Shown here one piece after another: positions 1-7,119 of a stretch of 64,000 nt of DNA. Numbering within the stretch: the stretch's first letter is position 1; each line of letters opens with the position of its first letter. The translations under genes and the position numbers were made by a program. The notes below the pieces were generated by a model. It worked only from the letters and a program-made list of their open reading frames with translations. It did no database searches and was not told the DNA's origin. The stretch is from G963662675 sp963676845 (GTDB lineage: Bacteria; Bacteroidota; Bacteroidia; Bacteroidales; Prolixibacteraceae): the NCBI GenBank assembly GCA_963676845.2, contig CAXXKK010000037.1:62001-126000 (forward strand), read 5' to 3'.

Positions 1-2
1 GA

Positions 3-377
3 ACAGAGGAATCTATCCTTATCAATTTTAAATATGCCGATGGTAAAATGGCCTCATTGGTATCCAGTTTTACAAGCTTTTCATCCACTCAAGCCGACTT
101 CAATTGTGAGAACGGCTACATCCGACTGGAAAAAAGGTGGCATCATCCCAAGCAGATTTCCATTTGGAAAGAAGGTGATGAACAGGAAACAAAAATAAAT
201 TTCTCACACGAGCCAGGAATAGGTTACCACCTGGAAGCTGCTCATGTTATGGAATGCCTGGATGCAGGAAAAACCGAAAGCGACAAAATGCCATTAAGCC
301 TCTCCATGGATTTAATCGAAACACTGGATAGAATTAGAGAAAAAGCAGGCATTGTTTTTCCAAATTTCGACAAGTAA
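3..377 (+). CDS. Gfo/Idh/MocA family oxidoreductase, C-terminal part (5' end outside window)
   Basis: The reading frame is open from base 3, so the gene begins upstream of the window; an internal ATG at 48 is not the real start. The tail reads EAAHVMECLDAGKTESDKMP followed by a helix ending in a FPNFDK-like terminus. This is the usual end of NAD(P)-dependent sugar or inositol dehydrogenases of the Gfo/Idh/MocA family, where a final helix follows the 'C-x-x-x-G-K-x-E-S' segment. The Rossmann domain and the EKP catalytic motif lie outside the window, so substrate cannot be judged. Family assignment is good, specific activity unknown. Confidence 0.8.
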   Translation, partial: TEESILINFKYADGKMASLVSSFTSFSSTQADFNCENGYIRLEKRWHHPKQISIWKEGDEQETKINFSHEPGIGYHLEAAHVMECLDAGKTESDKMPLSLSMDLIETLDRIREKAGIVFPNFDK

Positions 378-516
378 AAGATACTTTTTACAAACAAATC
401 CCCCTGTTTCGAGTTAATGATTGCATAACATTTTTATTCTTTATTTAATTTGATTGGCTTTTTTTAGGGTTTTTATCCTAAAATTGAAAGAATTGACTTA
501 ATTTTACCGAAAATTA

Positions 517-786
517 ATGGATATGAAACTACTCGTTATCAGCTCTTCCATATTTTACTTTTTAGGATTAAAGATGACTGACAATATTGAAATCAGCAAG
601 GAAATAAAAACTGATTCAATTAGTGTTCACATTCAGGTACCAGCAAATGTGATTGTTCCAGACATCCGGGAAGAAAAAAGCTTTGACATGCTTAAAAATG
701 AGAACGAGTCAGAAGAAAACAAATGGTCCAACTTTTTCTTTGAACCAACCCCTGCACCAAACGAATTTATTGAAAAGATTGACTAG
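517..786 (+). CDS. Small protein of unknown function, 89 aa
   Basis: I do not recognise a family. The N-terminus has a short hydrophobic stretch (LLVISSSIFYFLGL, residues 5-18), which could be a weak signal or membrane anchor. The rest is acidic and polar, with a proline-rich PTPAP near the C-terminus. It stands alone between the oxidoreductase tail and a convergent thioesterase gene whose stop is only 5 nt away. There is no clear ribosome binding site, which is usual in this phylum. It may be a real small gene, but nothing beyond its open length and its fit between neighbours supports it. Confidence 0.45.
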   Translation: MDMKLLVISSSIFYFLGLKMTDNIEISKEIKTDSISVHIQVPANVIVPDIREEKSFDMLKNENESEENKWSNFFFEPTPAPNEFIEKID

Positions 787-790
787 TTAA

Positions 791-1273
791 TTAGTCTCCA
801 TAAAAAGCAGCAACTCCCGGGTAATGATACTTCTCCCGGGCTATATTTTCAGGGAAAATAAAATACTTCAAGATTGCTTCACAAGCTAATTTACCATCAG
901 CATTAAAAAGTTGTGATTTAATTGTAGCAATTCGCCTGTTTTTTTCTATTAAATATCCACGCAATTTAAGTTTTCCTTTATTCGTAAAAACTGGATTTTT
1001 ATATTTTACCTGCATTTCGCCCGTGACACCTGCCGTTTCGCATTTTACGTATACTACCCAAGCTGCTATTTCATCAAGCAACGTTGCCTGAATGCCACCA
1101 TGTAAAATATTCACCCAACCAACAAATTCTGGGCGTGGCTCCCATTCTGCATATAAACCTTCTCCATCGTCCCAAAATTCGAGTTTCATTCCAATTGGAT
1201 TGTGTGGAGAACATCCTATACATTGATATTTTTCAGGATCATCATTCCGGTGAACATTAAGAATCTTTCTCAT
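791..1273 (-). CDS. Hotdog-fold thioesterase, PaaI/YigI-like, 160 aa
   Basis: Probable acyl-CoA thioesterase. The hotdog signature HGGIQATLLDE is present, with the conserved HGG opening the central helix and the acidic residue that usually positions the water. The N-terminal segment CIGCSPHNPIGMKLEF is typical of the small 4HBT/PaaI group. I place the start at ATG 1273 (MRKILN). An upstream TTG extension to 1309 is possible, but it would run into the terminator hairpin of the upstream gene. The real substrate (phenylacetyl-, benzoyl- or fatty acyl-CoA) cannot be read from the sequence. Confidence 0.8.
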   Translation of the reverse strand: MRKILNVHRNDDPEKYQCIGCSPHNPIGMKLEFWDDGEGLYAEWEPRPEFVGWVNILHGGIQATLLDEIAAWVVYVKCETAGVTGEMQVKYKNPVFTNKGKLKLRGYLIEKNRRIATIKSQLFNADGKLACEAILKYFIFPENIAREKYHYPGVAAFYGD

Positions 1274-1309
1274 TAGTTTAGTTATTACATTAAACGAACT
1301 AAGACACAA

Positions 1310-1347
1310 AACAACAACAGAAGTAACTCATTACTTCTGTTGTTGTT
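1310..1347 (-). terminator. Strong hairpin terminator after the prohibitin-like gene
   Basis: A perfect 17-bp inverted repeat (1310-1326 with 1331-1347, loop CTCA). Read on the minus strand it is followed by a T-rich run. It sits between the stop of the prohibitin-like gene and the thioesterase ATG, so the two are probably separate transcripts. Confidence 0.75.
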
Positions 1348-1399
1348 AAGCAAATAAAGTCATAAAATATAGAGTACAAAACACAACTAATGACTTATT

Positions 1400-2215
1400 C
1401 TAATTATTTCCTAAGATTAAAGGCAAGCCATCCTCTCCTCCTCCAACAACAATAACTTTGGCATTTTCAGAAGCAGCTAATTCCAAAGTCGCATCAATAC
1501 CACTTTGCTTTAAAATACGGTCTGTTAAACTGGCATTTACAATCTTATTATAATTTGCGATACCTTCAGCTTCAATTCGCTTACGTTCGGCTTCAGCTTC
1601 TTCACGTGTAATACGAAACTCGTAAGCCAGCGATTCTTGTTCCTTTTCCAGTTTGCTTTCAATAGCAATTCTAATTTGTTCAGGCAAATTAATTGATCGG
1701 ATAAGCAAGGCCCTCATATCAATATTATTCTCTTTCAAAATCAGGTTTGTTTCTGTAATGATTGATTGCTCAACTTCACTACGCTTTGTTGAATAAATTT
1801 CCTCAGCAGTATAACGCCCAGCTACCTGACGCACCGCAGACCTAACTTCCGGAATAATAAGTTGATCCGTATAACGTTCTCCAAATATTTCATGTAAATC
1901 ACCAATCTTTTCATAAACCGGATTAAAACGAACAGTCACATCCATATTAATTGATAACCCGTTTTTATCAAGAACATCCATGGTTTCTTCACGCTGTTGT
2001 TCTTTAACATCATACACGATTAAATCGTTCCATGGGGCAATAATGTGAAATCCCGGAATGTAAATATGCTCCTTATCAAGTCCACTTGTAAATGGGCGGA
2101 ACAATACACCCCGTTCTCCTGGTTGTAGCGTGTAAAACATGCTGCTTCCAAAAAAGATTAATACTAACAATACGATTACTCCAATGATCAAATAAGATTT
2201 CTTTAGTGTATCCAT
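1400..2215 (-). CDS. Prohibitin-like SPFH/Band 7 membrane protein, 271 aa
   Basis: An N-terminal membrane segment (about residues 8-27) is followed by an SPFH domain starting LQPGERGVLFRPFTSGLDKEH. A long charged helical region follows (SKLEKEQESLAYEFRITREEAEAERKRIEAEG, in the 190-225 range), typical of the coiled coil that oligomerises prohibitins. The C-terminus ends in a glycine-rich GGGEDGLPLIL tail, seen in many bacterial prohibitin homologues. Such proteins form ring assemblies on the inner membrane and scaffold proteases or other complexes; no partner such as ftsH is adjacent here. The terminator downstream suggests a single-gene transcript. Confidence 0.88.
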   Translation of the reverse strand: MDTLKKSYLIIGVIVLLVLIFFGSSMFYTLQPGERGVLFRPFTSGLDKEHIYIPGFHIIAPWNDLIVYDVKEQQREETMDVLDKNGLSINMDVTVRFNPVYEKIGDLHEIFGERYTDQLIIPEVRSAVRQVAGRYTAEEIYSTKRSEVEQSIITETNLILKENNIDMRALLIRSINLPEQIRIAIESKLEKEQESLAYEFRITREEAEAERKRIEAEGIANYNKIVNASLTDRILKQSGIDATLELAASENAKVIVVGGGEDGLPLILGNN

Positions 2216-2451
2216 GTCAACTATTTTATTATTAATGATGTAAATTTATTAGAAAATAATGGCTTAAGTACTCCTTTTTCAAAATTGTTGTAAACATTCA
2301 GGAATACCTAATAAACATATTTATACAATATATCTTAAAATTGTTAATACCTGATAAAAATCCAACAAGTTTTAAACGCAAAAAAGAAATTATAGTCTAA
2401 CTTTAAATGTCTATACAAGTTGAACAGCCTAAACCCATCAAAGTTGAAAAT

Positions 2452-3144
2452 ATGATGAATCTATTTTCTTTTAAAAATATTACTTTTCTATTACTGAGCT
2501 TTCTTATATCAGCAAGTGCATATAGCCAAAAAAGAACAGTACAAGGAGTTATCACCAGTTTTGAATCAATCCCAATTTATGAAATGCCAGTTAAACTAAA
2601 AGGCTCTCAGGAGATTGTTTACACAGACACTTTAGGCCGATTTAGTATTGAATGTGAGCCTGGTGATGTTTTGAAAATTCAAGGAGGAAAGTTCACAAAC
2701 CAAAAAGTAAAAATCAAAGAAAATACAAAGTATGTAGCCGTAAACTTAAAGTACAAAGCAGCTACAGAAGAGGAAATACATACTGCCGGATACGGATCGT
2801 ATATATCTGCAAAAGACAATGTAAATTCAATTGCTGGAATGTCTGACAAGGATCTGGATTTTTCCATGTACAACAATATATTCGATGTTATTAAAGGAAG
2901 ATTTCCTGGAGTTGAAATAGTAAATAATGAATTTATTGTAAGAGGAATACAATCCATAAATTCAAGCAATGCTGCGCTCATAGTAATTGATGGTGTAATA
3001 TCAAGTTACGCACGTCTTGAAACAGTTCCCGTTCATCTGATTAAAAAGATTGATATTATAAAAGACGGAGCAGGTACTGCAATTTATGGATCCAGAGGAG
3101 CAAATGGTGTAGTTGTCATTGAAACAAAAACAGGCAACGATTAG
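2452..3144 (+). CDS. Orphan TonB-dependent-receptor plug protein with carboxypeptidase-regulatory-like domain
   Basis: A signal peptide (MNLFSFKNITFLLLSFLISA..., cleavage near SAYSQ) is followed by a carboxypeptidase-regulatory-like beta-sandwich (RTVQGVITSFESIPIYEMPV, then YTDTLGRFSIECEPGD). A SusC-type plug comes next (about residues 120-230), recognised by FDVIKGRFPGVEI, SINSSNAALIVIDGV, VPVHLIKKIDIIKDG and the closing GAGTAIYGSRGANGVVVIETK. The frame then stops. The 500-800-residue barrel of a real receptor is absent, and 3145-3286 encodes no barrel. I chose the start at 2452 because the signal peptide begins there; ATG 2407 would add 15 polar residues. It could be a genuine plug-only protein or a relic. 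Confidence 0.82.
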   Translation: MMNLFSFKNITFLLLSFLISASAYSQKRTVQGVITSFESIPIYEMPVKLKGSQEIVYTDTLGRFSIECEPGDVLKIQGGKFTNQKVKIKENTKYVAVNLKYKAATEEEIHTAGYGSYISAKDNVNSIAGMSDKDLDFSMYNNIFDVIKGRFPGVEIVNNEFIVRGIQSINSSNAALIVIDGVISSYARLETVPVHLIKKIDIIKDGAGTAIYGSRGANGVVVIETKTGND

Positions 3145-3216
3145 TCTGTTCCAATTGTAGGACACAGGTCACAATCATCTCATTATCCACATTCTATAGT
3201 TAACAACTATTCTTGC

Positions 3217-3252
3217 TAGCTCTCAGTTTTAAATTGAGATTAGTTGTTTTTT
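3217..3252 (+). terminator. Possible weak terminator after the plug-protein gene
   Basis: Short stem TCTCAG / TTGAGA (one G-U pair) with an A/T loop, followed by TTAGTTGTTTTTT. It is modest but correctly placed between 3144 and the next start. Confidence 0.4.
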
Positions 3253-3286
3253 ACTTAGCTTTGAGTAAACAATTATTTCCTGACTT

Positions 3287-4159
3287 ATGATTGGGTCTTC
3301 AGAGCTTATAATCAATGAAGATGGAAGTGTTTTTCATCTTCATCTTAAACCGGAACAACTTGCAAAACAAATAATACTGGTTGGTGATCCCGGGCGAGTC
3401 GATTTAATATCCAGCTATTTTTCAAGCATAGAATTGAGAACACAAAATCGAGAGTTTGTATCTGTCACCGGAACATACAACAATCACCGGATTTCTGTTA
3501 TATCTACAGGTATAGGAACAGACAATATTGATATTGTCATGAACGAACTGGATGCATTGGTTAACATCGATTTTAAAACCCGTGAGATAAAAGAAAAAAA
3601 ACAATCTCTTGAAATCATCAGAATTGGAACTTCCGGAGGATTGCAAGATTTTCTTGATGTAAATTCAATAGTAGCAACGAAAACAGCAATTGGTTTTGAT
3701 GGGTTGCTCAATTTTTATGCAGACAGAAATGAAGTTTCAAATAGCGATTTTGAAAAAGAATTTTGCAACCATGTTAATTGGAATTCTCAGCTGGCAAAAC
3801 CATATATAATTGAATGTTCTAATAAATTGTATGACAAAATAGTAAGTCCAAAAATCAAGTCAGGGATAACTATTTCCGCTCCCGGATTTTATGGGCCACA
3901 AGGACGAATGTTAAGGTTAAAAACAATTGATCCTGAATTGAATGAAAAAATACGGACCTTTGATTATCAAGGAAATAAAATAACTAATTTTGAGATGGAA
4001 TGTTCGGCAATTTATGGACTTTCTGCACTTTTAGGGCACCAAGCTCTTACAATTTGTCTAATAATTGCCAACCGCCTGAGCAAAAAGGCAAATAACAACT
4101 ATCATTCAAAAATGAAGGAATTGGTTGAATTAATTTTAACCCAACTTACAAATGAATAG
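3287..4159 (+). CDS. Nucleoside phosphorylase, uridine-phosphorylase-like, 290 aa
   Basis: Probably cleaves a nucleoside with phosphate to give base and ribose-1-phosphate (nucleoside salvage). PNP_UDP_1 family marks are visible: the phosphate loop VGDPGRVDLISSYF near residue 32, the GTSGGLQ motif in the middle, and the EMECSAIYGLSALLG segment, in which the glutamates contact the ribose hydroxyls. The length fits the family. The divergent uridine-phosphorylase-like group common in Bacteroidota is the best match; base preference is uncertain. It is followed 11 nt later by the SirB1-like gene, so they probably share a transcript. Confidence 0.85.
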   Translation: MIGSSELIINEDGSVFHLHLKPEQLAKQIILVGDPGRVDLISSYFSSIELRTQNREFVSVTGTYNNHRISVISTGIGTDNIDIVMNELDALVNIDFKTREIKEKKQSLEIIRIGTSGGLQDFLDVNSIVATKTAIGFDGLLNFYADRNEVSNSDFEKEFCNHVNWNSQLAKPYIIECSNKLYDKIVSPKIKSGITISAPGFYGPQGRMLRLKTIDPELNEKIRTFDYQGNKITNFEMECSAIYGLSALLGHQALTICLIIANRLSKKANNNYHSKMKELVELILTQLTNE

Positions 4160-4170
4160 AGCAAAGAGAT

Positions 4171-5037
4171 ATGAAAGAAGAAAAACTGCAAGCATTAATC
4201 TCCTTACTTGACGACCCAGATCAGGCTGTTTTTGAAATAGTTGAAGAGGAAATACTAAAAGAGAAAAGTTCCATCATCAAGAAATTGGAACAAATCTGGG
4301 AAACTACTCTGGACGAATTAATCCAAACCCGAATTGAGAACCTTATTCAGCAAATTCAATATCGCGAAACCAGTAAAAGAATTAAAAACTGGTCAAAACA
4401 GGAGAACATTGATTTGTTTGACGGATTTTTCCTCATTAGTCAATACCAATACCCAGAGCTCAAGAAAAAATCGATCAAAAATAAAATCAGACAGATTAGC
4501 AACGACATCTGGCTGGAGATCAACAATCGCCTAACTTCCATTGAAAAGATAACTGTTTTAAATCACATCTTTTACGATACATATAAGTTTTCGGTGAACA
4601 TTGACAATATTGAGTCTCCAAAAAATAACTATATAAATGAAGTCCTCGATACAAAAAAGGGGAACCCGATTTCTTTAGCTATTCTTTACACTTTAATTGC
4701 TCGTGAATTAGGTTTTCCAATACAACTTATTGACTTTCCCCGAAATCCGCTGTTGGCTTACATCGACCCAGAAACAGCCCAAAAAGCTCATGGAGAAGAA
4801 TACGACTCCCCTGTGCTTTTCTACATAAATCCATCAAATAAAGGTGCAATTATTGGGAAAAAAGAAATTGAGTTCTTCCTGAAAAGAAATGAAAAAAGTA
4901 ATGACGATGCATATTATCAACCTTGTGAAGATAAAGTCATCATTAAAAAGCTAATCGAAAGACTAATTGAAGCTTATGAATCAGAAGGATCTATGGACAA
5001 AGCAGAAGATCTTTCTTTTATTGTCAATTTGATTTGA
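4171..5037 (+). CDS. SirB1-family transglutaminase-like protein, 288 aa
   Basis: The middle of the protein carries the SirB1 (Transglut_core2) signature: an NYINEVLDTKKGNPISLAIL stretch, then ARELGFPIQLIDFPRNPLLAY. The first 100 residues form an acidic helical repeat region (MKEEKLQALISLLDDPDQAVFEIVEEEIL is HEAT/TPR-like). The classic transglutaminase cysteine is not evident in the NPISLAIL position, which is usual for this family, so enzymatic activity is doubtful. Its biological role is not established. It lies 11 nt after the nucleoside phosphorylase. Confidence 0.8.
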   Translation: MKEEKLQALISLLDDPDQAVFEIVEEEILKEKSSIIKKLEQIWETTLDELIQTRIENLIQQIQYRETSKRIKNWSKQENIDLFDGFFLISQYQYPELKKKSIKNKIRQISNDIWLEINNRLTSIEKITVLNHIFYDTYKFSVNIDNIESPKNNYINEVLDTKKGNPISLAILYTLIARELGFPIQLIDFPRNPLLAYIDPETAQKAHGEEYDSPVLFYINPSNKGAIIGKKEIEFFLKRNEKSNDDAYYQPCEDKVIIKKLIERLIEAYESEGSMDKAEDLSFIVNLI

Positions 5038-5070
5038 AACGGGGATTATTGATGCCTGAAAAGTCATTTC

Positions 5071-5898
5071 TTAAAAACGAATATGTTTTGCTTTTATCAT
5101 TGTTCCCATAAATTGCGTAGCACGAATTTCAAATTGAGATACATTTTCAGTCGTAAAAAGATTGACCGTCCCTTCTTTCGAACATTTTTGCTCAATTTCC
5201 GGATGTCTGTTTAAATAATCAATCAACTTTTTTGAAACAATTTTCCCTTGTTCAATTACATTTATTCCTTCAGATGGAAGGTATTTTTTGATATTTTCTA
5301 TCAAAAGCGGGTAATGTGTACAACCCAAAATCAAAGTATCTATTTGTGGATCTTTTTGAAATAAAGCTGATATATTTTTCTCAATAAAGAAATTTGCACC
5401 AAGACTTTCAATCTCATCATTTTCTACAATGGGAACCCACATCGGACAAGCTTCCTGAGTACTTTTCTTCACACGGCCTTCAGACCACTTTTCAAGCTCA
5501 ATTGGATAAGATTCAGAAGCAACGGTACCAGAAGTTGCCAACACTCCAATGTGTCCATTTTTCGTAATTTCTGAAGCTTCTTCAATACTTGGTCGAATAA
5601 CACCTAAAACCCTTTTGGATGAATCAATTTTAGTGAGGTCTTTTTGCTGAATATTTCGCAAAGCTTTTGCAGAAGCAGTGTTACAAGCCAAAATTACCAA
5701 ATGGCATCCCATATCAAATAACTTTTTAACAGCTTCTAACGTGTATTCATAAACTACTTCAAAAGATCTTGTACCATAGGGTGTCCGAGCATTATCGCCT
5801 AAATAAACAAAATCATAATCAGGCAAATCCTTAACTAACTCTTTTAAAACAGTAAGTCCGCCATATCCCGAATCAAAAACACCAATGGGCTTATACAT
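5071..5898 (-). CDS. murI: Glutamate racemase
   Basis: Interconverts L- and D-glutamate in the cytoplasm, supplying D-Glu for peptidoglycan. Diagnostic motifs are present: FDSGYGGLTVL at residues 8-18, with the substrate-binding Asp-Ser; the first catalytic cysteine in ACNTASA (near residue 71); and the second in LGCTHYPLL (near 190). The 275-residue length is standard. It is the last gene of the minus-strand envelope run and is separated from ompH by a hairpin, so it may depend partly on read-through. It converges with the SirB1-like gene, with 33 nt between the stops. Confidence 0.96.
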   Translation of the reverse strand: MYKPIGVFDSGYGGLTVLKELVKDLPDYDFVYLGDNARTPYGTRSFEVVYEYTLEAVKKLFDMGCHLVILACNTASAKALRNIQQKDLTKIDSSKRVLGVIRPSIEEASEITKNGHIGVLATSGTVASESYPIELEKWSEGRVKKSTQEACPMWVPIVENDEIESLGANFFIEKNISALFQKDPQIDTLILGCTHYPLLIENIKKYLPSEGINVIEQGKIVSKKLIDYLNRHPEIEQKCSKEGTVNLFTTENVSQFEIRATQFMGTMIKAKHIRF

Positions 5899-5928
5899 AT
5901 CACTTAAAATGAAGATTTTCGGTAAAAA

Positions 5929-5959
5929 TAAAAAAAGCCATCCTAAACAGATGACTTTT
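5929..5959 (-). terminator. Hairpin terminator downstream of the second ompH gene
   Basis: On the minus strand AAAAGTCATC pairs with GATGGCTTTT (one wobble pair), followed by a T-rich run toward murI. It may reduce read-through into murI. Confidence 0.65.
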
Positions 5960-5987
5960 CGATATAATTATATAGAATAAATTTCTA

Positions 5988-6497
5988 CTATTGAATGCCT
6001 AATTTTTCTTTTACGAAAGGTAATAAATTAAAGGCATCTGAAGATTTATACAATAATGCGCTAGCGTCAAACACATAAGTAACCCCTTGTTCTGCAGCAA
6101 CTTCCTGAATCACATCATTTACTTTGGTATAAATGGGAGTCATCAATTCATTTTGCTTATTTGTCATATTTGTTTCTGCATTTGAACTGAATGTTTGAAT
6201 GCGTTCTTGCATATCTTGCAACTCTGTTTCTTTCGTTGAACGCATAGTTTCAGTATACGTTTCTAAATTCTGCGCATACTCGGTATATTTTGTATTAAAT
6301 TCTGTTTGCAACGCCTCATATGTCGTCTGTAATTCCTGAGAATAAGCATCTAAACTTTCATAAGCCGTAGCAGTTTCAGGCATTAATTGAATCAACTCAG
6401 TAGCATCAATATAAGCATATTGCTTAGTTTGAGCTTGGGCAAAACCTGCTGAAAACAACAAGATTGCCAATAGACAAATTTTGAAAATATTTTTCAT
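5988..6497 (-). CDS. OmpH/Skp-family periplasmic chaperone (second copy)
   Basis: Signal peptide MKNIFKICLLAILLFSAGFAQA, then YAYIDATELIQLMPE and a long Gln/Glu/Thr-rich helical region (about residues 50-110), the tentacle coiled coil of Skp/OmpH. The C-terminal strand VTYVFDASALLYKSSDAFNLLPFVKEKLGI matches the family's beta-core. Skp-like proteins hold unfolded outer-membrane proteins in the periplasm before BamA inserts them. I use ATG 6497 at the signal peptide; ATG 6503 is equally possible, while the 6578 extension is not credible. It is in tandem with a related copy upstream and follows bamA. Confidence 0.9.
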   Translation of the reverse strand: MKNIFKICLLAILLFSAGFAQAQTKQYAYIDATELIQLMPETATAYESLDAYSQELQTTYEALQTEFNTKYTEYAQNLETYTETMRSTKETELQDMQERIQTFSSNAETNMTNKQNELMTPIYTKVNDVIQEVAAEQGVTYVFDASALLYKSSDAFNLLPFVKEKLGIQ

Positions 6498-6540
6498 GTT
6501 CATTTTCTGATTTTTAATTTTCGTTGACAAATATATGATA

Positions 6541-7056
6541 TTAATTTTTATAACCAAGCTTTTGAAGTACCTGATCACTTAGGTCGTATTCAGGGTTAGT
6601 ATAAAGCATAACCAAGCCTCCGGCTTTATCAAAAATAGTGACATAATTGCCTTCTTCTGCTATTTCCTGGATAGCATTGTATACATCATCCTGGATAGGT
6701 TGTATAAGGCTTTGTCTTTTTTGATAAATATCACCTTCTGTTCCAAAGTACTTATTTTGAAGAGCACGATACTCCTTCTCTTTAGTTATTATCACATCTT
6801 CTCTTTTTCGTTTCATATCATCTGAAAGCAAAACTGATTCAGATTGATAATCCTGATACATTTGTTCGATCTCTGCATAAATAGTTTCAAGTTCATTTTG
6901 ATATTGTTCTGAAACCTGATCTAATTGCTCCTGAGCTGCTTCATATGCAGGAATATTGTCGAGAATATACTCTGAATCCACATATGCATATTTTTGTGCC
7001 ATTGATGTACCAACAACAAAAAAGAGTAAAATTACGATTAAGCTAATTCTTTTCAT
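6541..7056 (-). CDS. OmpH/Skp-family periplasmic chaperone (first copy), 171 aa
   Basis: Signal peptide MKRISLIVILLFFVVGTSMA is followed by QKYAYVDSEYILDNIPAYEAA, which starts the OmpH core. A long charged helical arm (QLDQVSEQYQNELETIYAEI onward) and a closing strand region NYVTIFDKAGGLVMLYTNPEYDLSDQVLQKLGYKN follow. It is the paralogue of the gene 43 nt downstream; such tandem OmpH pairs right after bamA are common in this phylum. The role is probably chaperoning of outer-membrane proteins on the way to BamA. Whether the two copies have distinct clients cannot be told. Confidence 0.92.
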   Translation of the reverse strand: MKRISLIVILLFFVVGTSMAQKYAYVDSEYILDNIPAYEAAQEQLDQVSEQYQNELETIYAEIEQMYQDYQSESVLLSDDMKRKREDVIITKEKEYRALQNKYFGTEGDIYQKRQSLIQPIQDDVYNAIQEIAEEGNYVTIFDKAGGLVMLYTNPEYDLSDQVLQKLGYKN

Positions 7057-7119
7057 GACAAATTGATTTAATGACTATTTGAACAGAGTTAAACAAATTC
7101 CAAGCCAAAATAATTTTTA

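Noticed and set aside
1274..1309. TTG-initiated extension of the thioesterase
   Set aside because: It runs up against the terminator hairpin and adds non-conserved residues.
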